A stretch of 64,000 bases of DNA, from contig CAVZSF010000001.1 in assembly GCA_963777895.1 (NCBI GenBank), positions 1 through 64,000 of the forward strand. The letters are read 5' to 3'. A program made the translations under genes and the position numbers. The notes under the pieces are model-generated. The model worked only from the letters and a program-made list of their open reading frames with translations, was not told the origin of the DNA and did no database searches. Every line of letters begins with the position of its first letter. Positions within the stretch are counted from its first letter, which is position 1. Source of the stretch: UBA2241 sp963777895. Lineage in GTDB: Bacteria; Actinomycetota; Thermoleophilia; UBA2241. This document shows, piece by piece, positions 8,335 through 16,818 of the stretch.

Positions 8335-8961
8335 ATGGAAGCGACTGCGGTGAAGGGCCGGCGCGTGCTGGTGGTCTGCGCGACGAAGTACGGGTCGACC
8401 CGGGAGATGGGGGAGCGGGTCGCCGAGCAGCTGCGCGAAGCGGGCTGCGAGGCGGAGGTCCGCGGCGCCAAGGAAGCGCCGTCGACGGCTGGCTTCGACG
8501 CCGTCGTGGTCGGCGGGCCGATGATCTTCGGCTGGCACAAGGATGCGGTGAAGTACGTGAAGGCGCGGCGCGACGTGCTCGGGGCGCTGCCGCTCGCGTA
8601 CTTCATCACGGCGGCGTCGCTCACCGAGGACGGCGCGGACGCCGTCGAGGGCGTGCCGATCGTGAAGGACTCGTGGCTGGTGAAGGCGCCGAAGCGGCCG
8701 GGCAAGCTGAGCTACCGCGAGAACTATGCCCGGCCGGATCACTACCTCGGCGACGTGCTGAAGGAGACGAGACCGGTGCGGCCGCGTGAGGTCGCCTTCT
8801 TCGGCGGCGCCGTGGACCTCACGAAGATGAACATCTTCGAGAAGCTCTTCGTGATGCTCGTCATCGGCGCCGCCCCCGGCGACGGCCGCCACTGGGATGC
8901 GGTGGGCGACTGGGCGCGCGCGCTGCCGGCCGTGCTGTTCGGCGACGAGGCGGAGAGCTAG
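8335..8961 (+). CDS. Flavodoxin-domain protein (HemG-like)
   Basis: A 208-residue protein whose N-terminus VLVVCATKYGSTREMGERVAEQL matches the flavodoxin FMN loop in the version found in HemG-type menaquinone-dependent protoporphyrinogen oxidases. Later motifs DAVVVGGPMIFGWHKDAVKYV and VAFFGGAVDLTKMNIFEKLF also fit that group. Haem synthesis cannot be concluded, since no other haem genes are near. Start is ATG 8335 after AAGGGGA; GTG 8332 is equally possible. The gene diverges from the cupin gene, and a GC hairpin closes it. Confidence 0.75.
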   Translation: MEATAVKGRRVLVVCATKYGSTREMGERVAEQLREAGCEAEVRGAKEAPSTAGFDAVVVGGPMIFGWHKDAVKYVKARRDVLGALPLAYFITAASLTEDGADAVEGVPIVKDSWLVKAPKRPGKLSYRENYARPDHYLGDVLKETRPVRPREVAFFGGAVDLTKMNIFEKLFVMLVIGAAPGDGRHWDAVGDWARALPAVLFGDEAES

Positions 8962-8989
8962 CGGAGGAGTCGCCGCAGAGACGCGAAGG

Positions 8990-9020
8990 CGGCGGGGCGG
9001 CCGAACCGGCCGCCCCGCCG
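8990..9020 (+). terminator. 14-bp perfect GC hairpin
   Basis: CGGCGGGGCGGCCG (8990-9003) and its exact complement (9007-9020) flank a three-base loop, 29 bases after the flavodoxin stop. Confidence 0.6.
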
Positions 9021-9078
9021 CTCCGTGTATCTCTGTCCTCTCAGCGACGAGGACGCGCGATCACGCGAGGCCCGATCG

Positions 9079-9405
9079 TCAGGCGCCGGGCACCTTGTAG
9101 TCGACCGCCGTGCCCTTGCCCTTCGCCGCGTCGATGTCCTCGGCGGTCAGCAGCACGGTCGTCGTCGTGCGCACGGCTCCGGCGCCGGACACGGTCAGGC
9201 CGACGGCGGCGGCCGTCGCCGCGTCGGGCAGTTCGGCGATCACGAAGAGGTCGGTGTCGCCGAAGGCCCAGTAGAAGGCCTCCATGTTCCCGCCGAGTCC
9301 CTTGATCATGTCGCCGATCTGCGCGCGCCGGGATGTGCCTCCCTGCTTGAGGAGCCCTTTCGCGCCTTCTGGCGTGTACGTTCCCTGGATGAGATAGCGG
9401 CTCAT
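9079..9405 (-). CDS. GYD-domain protein
   Basis: A 108-residue member of the GYD family, small ferredoxin-like alpha/beta proteins of unknown function. It begins MSRYLIQGTYTPEGAKGLL and carries MEAFYWAFGDTDLFVIAELP, the segment for which the family is named (here F-G-D-T-D). The start at 9405 has an almost perfect ribosome site AAAAGGAGG; a longer in-frame version to 9474 does not look coding. Confidence 0.8.
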   Translation of the reverse strand: MSRYLIQGTYTPEGAKGLLKQGGTSRRAQIGDMIKGLGGNMEAFYWAFGDTDLFVIAELPDAATAAAVGLTVSGAGAVRTTTTVLLTAEDIDAAKGKGTAVDYKVPGA

Positions 9406-9540
9406 CGGCCCTCCTTTTGTGGACGAGGGCACAGTTCCCCGGGAACGCCGGACGACGCCGTTCGTACCGGTCACTTCAGGGTTCGGCGCGTACCGGTCAC
9501 CTCACGATCGACTGGCGACGCCTGCGAGGGTGCTGTCCCT

Positions 9541-10374
9541 TCAGGCGGCCGGCCTGAGCTCCCGCACGAAGTCGTCCAGGCTCCGTGGCGGCCGCCCCGT
9601 CACCAGCTGGACGTCCTGCGTGACGGCATCGTAGAGTCCGCGACTGATCTCGCGGTTCAGTTCGAGCGTTGGTTCGACGCGCCATGCCGGCATGCGCTGG
9701 ACGAGGCTCTCGCGCGAGACGTCCTCGTCCACCGGTACGTACCTTGCCGGAAGGCCTCCTCGGGTCAGCCGCTCGGCGACTTCGCCCCAGGTCAACGACT
9801 CGGGTCCGGTCAGCTGGTAGATCCGCCCCTCGTGATGAGGACGAGTCAGGGCCTCGACTGCCACCGCCGCGATGTCGCGGGTGTCCACGAACGCGATGCG
9901 GGCAGTCCCGACGGTGGAGTAGATGGCGCCGTCGGGAGCGCGCAGCGCGGTCGTCATCTGCATGAAGAGGATCGGCCTCAGGAAGGTCCAGCCGAGGTCC
10001 GACGACCGGATGAGTCGTTCAGCCTCGGCGTGCCAGCGCACGAGGACCGAGGGTGAGTCGAGCGCGGCGCCGTACACTGACTGCTTCACTACATGCGCGA
10101 CGCCGGCTCGTTGCGCCGCCTCGATGACAGCACCTTCCTGCTCGACCTGGTTCGGCGCGCCCGGCGTCAGCAGAAAGACGTGGTCGACGCCGTCCATGGG
10201 CGCACTGAGCGTCTGAGGACGGTCGCAGTCGCCCGCGACGACCTCGACCTCGCCGAGCCGCGCCCGCGCCCGGTCCGGGTCGCGCGCCATGACCTTGAAG
10301 GTCGCGTCGCGCACGCGCAGGGCTGCGACCACCTCCGAGCCGACGTGCCCGGTCGCTCCGATCACGAGGATCAT
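9541..10374 (-). CDS. NmrA-type NAD(P)-binding oxidoreductase
   Basis: A 277-residue atypical short-chain dehydrogenase. The dinucleotide motif GATGHVGSEV is at residues 6-15, followed by the NmrA pattern ARDPDRARARLGEVEVVAGD, VVKQSVYGA and LRPILFMQM. The YxxxK catalytic pair of classical SDRs is not present, so it may be a redox sensor, a quinone oxidoreductase or an isoflavone-reductase-like enzyme. The start at 10374 follows GAGG on the coding strand. A paralogue with the same QSVY and FLRPxxFMQ motifs is at 23620. Confidence 0.85.
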   Translation of the reverse strand: MILVIGATGHVGSEVVAALRVRDATFKVMARDPDRARARLGEVEVVAGDCDRPQTLSAPMDGVDHVFLLTPGAPNQVEQEGAVIEAAQRAGVAHVVKQSVYGAALDSPSVLVRWHAEAERLIRSSDLGWTFLRPILFMQMTTALRAPDGAIYSTVGTARIAFVDTRDIAAVAVEALTRPHHEGRIYQLTGPESLTWGEVAERLTRGGLPARYVPVDEDVSRESLVQRMPAWRVEPTLELNREISRGLYDAVTQDVQLVTGRPPRSLDDFVRELRPAA

Positions 10375-10499
10375 CTCCGCCTCCTTCGAGCGTACCTCTT
10401 GACTGTCGGCCGGCCTGCGAATCGGGTAACCGTTGCATGGTCGCAGTCGCTCCGGGGAGACATCATCAGACGGAGACCACGCGGGAAGGTGAGTGACCG

Positions 10500-10976
10500 A
10501 TGGATGGATCTGACGACTGTCTGCTTTGTCTGGCCGAGGCCGGCGACCCGCAGCTGAAGCGAGTCGAGGTCTGGCGCGACGACCTCTGGCGGCTCTCGAT
10601 GTCCCTGGCCGCGGAGGTGCCAGGCTTCTCGTACCTCGAACCGCTCCGCCACATCCCGCACATCACCGATCTGGACGGCCCCGAGGCGAGGTCCTTCGGG
10701 GTCGTCCTCGCCGCTGCGACCTGTGCTCTGAAGAAGGCTTCCGGAGCAGAGCTGGTCTATGTATACGTCTTCGGCGGGGGCGCTCCCCACCTGCACGTCC
10801 ACCTCGCGCCGCATCGCGAGGGTGACGCGTTGAACGACGCGATGATCAGAGGGCCGCTGGTCGAACGGCCACTGTCCGGCGGCCTCACTGAGTTGGTGAG
10901 CGAGCAGTTCCCGGCTCTGCCGGAGGAGGAGCAGCGCGCCACGGCGGAGCGGACGAGGGCGCTGCTGTACGCCTGA
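10500..10976 (+). CDS. HIT-family nucleotide hydrolase/transferase
   Basis: A 158-residue histidine-triad protein. The active-site motif HLHVHLAP near residue 98 is the H-x-H-x-H signature, with the central histidine serving as nucleophile on the alpha-phosphate of dinucleoside polyphosphates or nucleotide conjugates. A CLLC pair near residue 8 resembles the N-terminal zinc site found in many HIT proteins. The distal part (residues 105-158) is less typical. Expected to act in the cytosol, for example on Ap4A; the exact substrate is unknown. Confidence 0.8.
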   Translation: MDGSDDCLLCLAEAGDPQLKRVEVWRDDLWRLSMSLAAEVPGFSYLEPLRHIPHITDLDGPEARSFGVVLAAATCALKKASGAELVYVYVFGGGAPHLHVHLAPHREGDALNDAMIRGPLVERPLSGGLTELVSEQFPALPEEEQRATAERTRALLYA

Positions 10977-10979
10977 CTC

Positions 10980-11345
10980 TCACGCCGGCTCCTGATAAAT
11001 GCCGAGCACGTTGCCGGCAGGGTCCCTGAAGCGCGCCGTGATCTCCGGAGCGTCGCCTCCGATCGGCTGCACGATCTCGCCGCCGTGCCGCACGATCTCG
11101 AGCACCGTCGCCTCCGCGTCGTCCACCATCACGTAGACGAGAAGCCCGGGATCATGCGACGGCGCCCGGCCGAGGACCCACGTGCCGCTCACCTCGCCCG
11201 TCGTGTCGTCGAACGCGAGTCGGCCGTCGGACCGATCGCGCAGGTTCCAGCCGAAGACTCCCTTGTAGAAGCCAGCCGAAGTGTCGACGTCGATTGCCGG
11301 GATCTCGAGGTAGCACACCTTGCCAGATGCCAGAGTCGTGGGCAT
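10980..11345 (-). CDS. VOC (glyoxalase-fold) protein
   Basis: A 121-residue one-module vicinal-oxygen-chelate protein: KVCYLEIPAIDVDTSAGFYKGVFGW begins the first beta-alpha-beta unit and ARFRDPAGNVLGIYQEP closes the second. Proteins of this kind bind metals or hydrophobic small molecules as dimers. ATG 11345 is chosen since AGGAGA precedes it. It converges with the HIT gene, with stops only three bases apart. Two further VOC proteins are in the window (22990 and 25321). Confidence 0.8.
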   Translation of the reverse strand: MPTTLASGKVCYLEIPAIDVDTSAGFYKGVFGWNLRDRSDGRLAFDDTTGEVSGTWVLGRAPSHDPGLLVYVMVDDAEATVLEIVRHGGEIVQPIGGDAPEITARFRDPAGNVLGIYQEPA

Positions 11346-11404
11346 CGCTCTCCTCCTATTGTGTCGCCGATGGGGGATTGCCGACCGTTGCACGGTCCCT
11401 GCAC

Positions 11405-11572
11405 GTTGCTACCCGAGACGACGGTGGTCGGGTTCGTCACCGGTGCCACGATGGCGAACACCAGTGCTCTCGCTGCCGTGCCACGCCGTGCTCCAGCGCC
11501 CCGGCTACGACGTCGACGAGCGCGGTCCTGCGGCCGCGCTTGAGCTCACCGTTCTAGTGGGTGACGATATGC
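11405..11572 (+). pseudogene. Relic of a PLP-dependent decarboxylase
   Basis: Reading from 11408 gives LPETTVVGFVTGATMANTSA, and after a one-base shift near 11475 HAVLQRPGYDVDE and LELTVLVGDDMR. This aligns without gaps to the intact decarboxylase that starts at 12299 (LPATTAVGFATGATMANMSA, HAVLQRVGYDVDE, EITMVVGDET). Only about 55 codons remain and there is no start, PLP lysine or C-terminus. It is therefore a decayed fragment of a second copy, lying in what would otherwise be a promoter region. Its far end overlaps the 3' end of the gene on the other strand. Confidence 0.65.
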
Positions 11573-12151
11573 GAGGTTTCTCCGCGCCCCGGTGACCCCG
11601 GCGTCCCAACCGGGCGCGCGACCGCCCGCCGGCAATCTCACCGCATCCGCGTCGAACCCGGCGCTCGCGAGCAGCCACGAGACGACGGAGTTCGAGTTCC
11701 ACATCTCGCCCGCCTTGAGCTCGTCGCGGCCCCAGACCGGCGCGGGCATGAGCGGCGCGACGTCGAGGATCCGCCGCGCCAAGTCCTCGTCCACCGTCAG
11801 CCGCTGCGGGCTCTCGACGGCTTCCGCGACGTCGGGGATGAAGCCGTCACGCCAGCACCGCACCTCGTAGCGGAAGACGCGCAGGGCGCCGGCCCAGCGG
11901 TGCCCGACGGCGCCGCAACAGACGACACCGCGCTCCTCGCCGGGGGCTCTTGGCACCGGTGCGCTCTCGATGACGTAGCGACCCTCGGGCACGTGCACCT
12001 CGAGAGCCGAGTGGTAGAGGTCGTACCGGCGGCGCCGCTCGATCAGCGCGACGGCCGCCTCGTAGACCTTGCCGTTCAGGCGTACCGAGTGGCCGCCCGC
12101 GCCGAGCGGCAGCCAGTAGAGGTCGACGGCGCAGGTCGCCTCCGTCGTCAT
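11546..12151 (-). CDS. Conserved-looking hypothetical protein
   Basis: A 201-residue soluble protein I cannot name. It opens CAVDLYWLPLGAGGHSVRLNG and reads YHSALEVHVPEGRYVIESAP, then CCGAVGHRWAGALRVFRYEVRCWRDG, and near the C-terminus EMWNSNSVVSWLLASAGFD. The last segment resembles the (N/C)xNSxVxxLL helix of papain-like NlpC/P60 or CHAP proteins, and the GHS...H pattern would allow a catalytic histidine, but the usual cysteine is replaced by Ser/Asn here. The start at 12151 is preferred for its GGGGG six bases upstream; ATG 12157 is too close. Confidence 0.6.
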   Translation of the reverse strand: MTTEATCAVDLYWLPLGAGGHSVRLNGKVYEAAVALIERRRRYDLYHSALEVHVPEGRYVIESAPVPRAPGEERGVVCCGAVGHRWAGALRVFRYEVRCWRDGFIPDVAEAVESPQRLTVDEDLARRILDVAPLMPAPVWGRDELKAGEMWNSNSVVSWLLASAGFDADAVRLPAGGRAPGWDAGVTGARRNLAYRHPLER

Positions 12152-12298
12152 AGCCATCCCCCTTCAAGCGGGATCTCGTCAGTCGTCAGTCCGGCGACGG
12201 TACAGGGACGCCGGCGAGGATGCGACCGGGCGTGATGAGTGCAAGCGGGGGCACACCCTGGCTCGGGTATAGTCCGATGGTCAACGGGGAGGCACATC

Positions 12299-13642
<1,344 letters not shown>

Positions 13643-13673
13643 CGCGGCCGTCCGTCCCGGTCGTCGGCAAGAG

Positions 13674-14271
13674 TCACGAGGCTGCCTTCGCGTATTCGGC
13701 CAGGATCGCGCCCGTCGCCGTGACCTGGTGGTGGACGAGCCGGAACTTCCGCAGCGCTCCGTCGTCCTCGAAGATGCGCTTGCCGCCGCCGACGACGAGC
13801 GGGTCGATTATGAGACGAAGCTCGTCGACCAGGTCGGCGGCGATCAGCGCCCTGACCAGTTGCGTGCTGCCGATCACGTGCAGATCGCCGCCTTCCTGCG
13901 ACTTCAGGTCGCGCACGGCCGCCGCGAGGTCTGGTCCCAGCAGCGTCGAGTTCTCCCAGCCGAGAGGCTCGGAGAGCGTCGTCGAGGCCACGTACTTCGG
14001 CAGCCTGTTGAGGGGCTCGCCGACCGCCGATTCTTCCTGCGCCGCGTTCGGCCAGTAGGCCGCGAAGATCTCCCAGGTGCGACGCCCGAGCACGAAGCCC
14101 GCCCGCCTCGGTGATGTTTCGGGTGACCCATACCTGGGCGGCTTCGTCCTCCATGAACCGCATGTGCCAGCCGCCGTGCGCGAAGCCGCCGTCGCGGTCC
14201 TCGTCGGCGCCGCCGGGCGCCTGGGCGACGCCGTCCAGGGTCAGGAATTCGTTGACGATCAGCTTTCGCAT
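13674..14271 (-). CDS. RibD-C/dihydrofolate-reductase-like protein (frameshifted)
   Basis: A reductase-fold protein of about 198 residues. The N-terminal part MRKLIVNEFLTLDGVAQAPGG and the C-terminal part LGRRTWEIFAAYWP, GDLHVIGSTQLVRALI, LVDELRLIIDPLVVGGGKRIF are the standard blocks of the RibD C-terminal family. They are in different frames; removal of one G near 14099-14105 (GGCGGGCTTCG) joins them as EAGGFVLGRRTWE. The family binds NADPH; members here are usually uncharacterised and not true folate reductases. A paralogue sits immediately upstream (14284), so the pair probably arose by tandem duplication and is co-transcribed. Confidence 0.75.
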
Positions 14272-14283
14272 CTGGTCACACTC

Positions 14284-14877
14284 CTAGGCCGCACGCTCGT
14301 CGCTCAATCGCTGCTCTTGGGCCGGTTCAGCGGGCTCGTAGGTCAGCAGCAGGTTGCCGTTGTCGAAGCGCCGCTCGGCGGTCAGCCTGAGGTCGAGCCG
14401 CTGGTCGGCCTTGAAGAGCGGCTTGCCGCGGCCGAGCACGACGGGGTTGACGATCACGCGGTACTGGTCGAAGAGCGCGGCGGCCGTCAGGGTCTGTGCG
14501 AGGTCGGCGCTGCCGAAGAGGTAGATGTCTCCGTCGGTCTCCCTCTTGAGCCGGGCGACCTCGCCCGGAGCGTCATCGTGAACCAGGCGGGAGTTGGCCC
14601 AGGTGACCTCGTCGAGCGTCCGCGAGAAGACCGTCTTCGGCAGACCGTTCATGAGGTCGGCGATGGCCGGCTCGGTGGCCGCCGCCTCGGCGGTCGGCCA
14701 GAAGCCGGCCATCAGCTCATACGTCACCCGCCCGAAGACGAGGGCCTTGGCCTGCGCTGTCTGCTCGATCGAGAAATCCTCGAACTCGTCATCCGTCTGG
14801 AACCAGTCGATCTCGCCGTTCGGCCCCGCGAAGAAGCCGTCCAGCGATACGAGGTTGAACATGATGAGGCGTCCCAT
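14284..14877 (-). CDS. RibD-C/dihydrofolate-reductase-like protein
   Basis: A 197-residue NADPH-binding reductase-fold protein. MGRLIMFNLVSLDGFFAGPNGEIDW is the N-terminal block, ALVFGRVTYELMAGFWP the cofactor block, and DIYLFGSADLAQTLTAAALFDQYRVIVNPVVLGRGKPLF the C-terminal block. The start at 14877 follows GGAGGA. It is 12 bases upstream of its frameshifted paralogue on the same strand. The substrate is unknown; a role in folate metabolism should not be assumed. Confidence 0.85.
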   Translation of the reverse strand: MGRLIMFNLVSLDGFFAGPNGEIDWFQTDDEFEDFSIEQTAQAKALVFGRVTYELMAGFWPTAEAAATEPAIADLMNGLPKTVFSRTLDEVTWANSRLVHDDAPGEVARLKRETDGDIYLFGSADLAQTLTAAALFDQYRVIVNPVVLGRGKPLFKADQRLDLRLTAERRFDNGNLLLTYEPAEPAQEQRLSDERAA

Positions 14878-14923
14878 CGCGTCCTCCTTCCGCAGTCCTT
14901 GTCAGACGTGTCCTGCCCCGCGT

Positions 14924-14958
14924 CAGAGGAAGCCACGCATGCGCAGAGGAAGCCACGC
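14924..14958 (+). repeat. Direct repeat CAGAGGAAGCCACGC x2
   Basis: The 15-mer CAGAGGAAGCCACGC occurs at 14924-14938 and 14944-14958 (period 20) in the region between the divergent RibD-C and multicopper-oxidase genes. It could be a paired regulatory site or a fossil duplication. Confidence 0.55.
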
Positions 14959-15123
14959 CGGCGGCACGGGATGCCGACGCAGGGACCTTTCCGGGGGAGC
15001 CAGCAGCTCCATCTTGCGGCGTCATCCAACGCCTGCGGGTGGCAGGGGAGCAGCCGCGGGGCAAAGGGACAGCATGGCGACGGCGGCAGGGCGCGACGTC
15101 GACGAGACACAGGGGAGGCGGAC

Positions 15124-16788
15124 ATGTGGCACGACGCCGGATCCGGCGATGCCGGACGTGAATCTGGCCAACACGACGCGGCCGGCGCGCCCGAGGCGTT
15201 CTCGACGGACGCCGAAGGCCTTCCGGAGGCATCGCCGCAGCAGGCCGCCTTCATCGAGGACGGCGGCACGTTCGAGCTGCGGGCCTCGCCCGTGCGCAAG
15301 CGCATCGGCGAGGCCGACGTCCGCATGCTCGCCTACAACGGCTCCGTCCCCGGTCCGCTCATGCGGGTCAAGCAGGGGTCGCAGATCTCCGTCCGCTTCA
15401 CCAACCATCTCGAGCTCGAGACGACCGTCCACTGGCACGGCCTGCGGCACGACTACCTCTTCGACGGCGTGCCGAACACCGGGCATCACCGTGGCATGCA
15501 GGCCCCGATGAATCCGGGAGATTCGTTCGTCTACCGGCTGCGCTTCCCCGACCCGGGCGCCTTCTGGTACCACCCCCACATGCGCGAGGACTACACGCAG
15601 GAGTCGGGTCTCTACGCGCCGATCATCGTCGAGCCCAGCGACCCGGACTACTGGCCGCCCGCCAACCGCGACCTCTCGCTCGTTATCGACGACGTCCTGA
15701 TCGAAGACGGCAAGATAGCGCCCTTCCGCAAGGAAGGCTCGTCGCACACCGCGATGGGACGCTACGGCAACGTGATGCTGGTGAACGGCGAGACCAGACC
15801 CAGGCTGTCGGGGAAGCGCGGTGAAGTCGTCCGGCTCTACCTGCTGAACACCGCGAACACACGCGTCTTCCGGCTACGGATCCCCGGTGCCCAGCTCAAG
15901 CTCGTCGGCTCAGACCTGGGCCGCATCGAGCGCGAGCAGTTCGTCGACAGACTGCTGCTCGCGCCCTCCGAACGCTGGGTGGTCGACGCGTACTTCCCGG
16001 AGGACGGCGAGTTCATCCTCGAGCACGTGAGCGAGGGCCGCGTGTATCCGCTGGCCGTGTTCGACGTCGGCGCGGAGGCGGCGGAGCCGGACCTCTCAGC
16101 CGAGTTCGAGCGGCTGCGCTACAACCCGGAGTTCGCGCGCGAGCGCGCCTACTTCGACAAGGAGCTGGCGCGCGCGCCCGACAAGGTCCTCGTGCTGCAG
16201 GCGGAGATGCCGGGCATGCACGGCGGTATGGAGCACGGCGGTATGGAGCACGGCGACATGGGGCACGGCGGCCCGGCCCACGGCGGCATGAAGCACGGGA
16301 GCTCCGCGCACGAGCACGATGCCGCCCACGGCTCGGGGCAGTCCTCGCCGCCGCTCATCGAGTGGGAAGACACGATGCCCGAGCACAACGCGCTGTCGAC
16401 CCCGGAGACGATGCACTGGCATATCGCCGACAAGGAGTCGGGGCTGCGCGACCACGACCTCCACTGGGTCTTCGAGCAGGGCGACCGGGTGAAGATCCGC
16501 ATCGTCAACGACCCGGACTCGGACCATCCCATGCAGCACCCGATCCACTTCCACGGGCAGCGCTTCTACGAGCTCTCGTGGGAGGACCATCCGAGCGAGA
16601 ACCTGAAGTGGAAGGACACCGTCCTGGTCCCGACGGGCAAGACGGTGGAGATCCTGCTCGACTGCGACAACCCAGGTTCATGGATGGTGCACTGCCACAT
16701 CGCGGAGCACCTCGAAGCCGGGATGATGTTCACGTTCGAGGTGCGCGCGGCCGTGAGCGACGGACTCACGGAGCGGAAGGCGAGCTAG
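15124..16788 (+). CDS. Multicopper oxidase with His/Met-rich insert
   Basis: A 554-residue three-domain multicopper oxidase. Copper ligands are all present: H103-W-H105, H150-P-H152, H472-x-x-H475-x-H477 and the type-1 set H523-C524-H525, H529, M534. Between domains 2 and 3, residues about 361-404, is a stretch of MHGGMEHGGMEHGDMGHGG type, like the methionine-rich copper-sensing segment of CueO. It is expected to oxidise Cu(I), other metals or phenols with O2. Oddly there is no signal peptide: translation from ATG 15124 (after GGGGAGG) begins MWHDAGSGDAGRESGQHDAA, and the frame upstream is not hydrophobic. Either the enzyme is cytosolic or the leader was lost to a sequence defect. Confidence 0.88.
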   Translation: MWHDAGSGDAGRESGQHDAAGAPEAFSTDAEGLPEASPQQAAFIEDGGTFELRASPVRKRIGEADVRMLAYNGSVPGPLMRVKQGSQISVRFTNHLELETTVHWHGLRHDYLFDGVPNTGHHRGMQAPMNPGDSFVYRLRFPDPGAFWYHPHMREDYTQESGLYAPIIVEPSDPDYWPPANRDLSLVIDDVLIEDGKIAPFRKEGSSHTAMGRYGNVMLVNGETRPRLSGKRGEVVRLYLLNTANTRVFRLRIPGAQLKLVGSDLGRIEREQFVDRLLLAPSERWVVDAYFPEDGEFILEHVSEGRVYPLAVFDVGAEAAEPDLSAEFERLRYNPEFARERAYFDKELARAPDKVLVLQAEMPGMHGGMEHGGMEHGDMGHGGPAHGGMKHGSSAHEHDAAHGSGQSSPPLIEWEDTMPEHNALSTPETMHWHIADKESGLRDHDLHWVFEQGDRVKIRIVNDPDSDHPMQHPIHFHGQRFYELSWEDHPSENLKWKDTVLVPTGKTVEILLDCDNPGSWMVHCHIAEHLEAGMMFTFEVRAAVSDGLTERKAS

Positions 16789-16818
16789 CAGCGGCCGACT
16801 ACACAGGCCTCTGCGGTC

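Noticed and set aside
14077..15123. 903-residue version of the multicopper oxidase
   Set aside because: The first 349 codons cover the opposite-strand RibD-C gene and intergenic DNA; homology and ribosome site begin at 15124.
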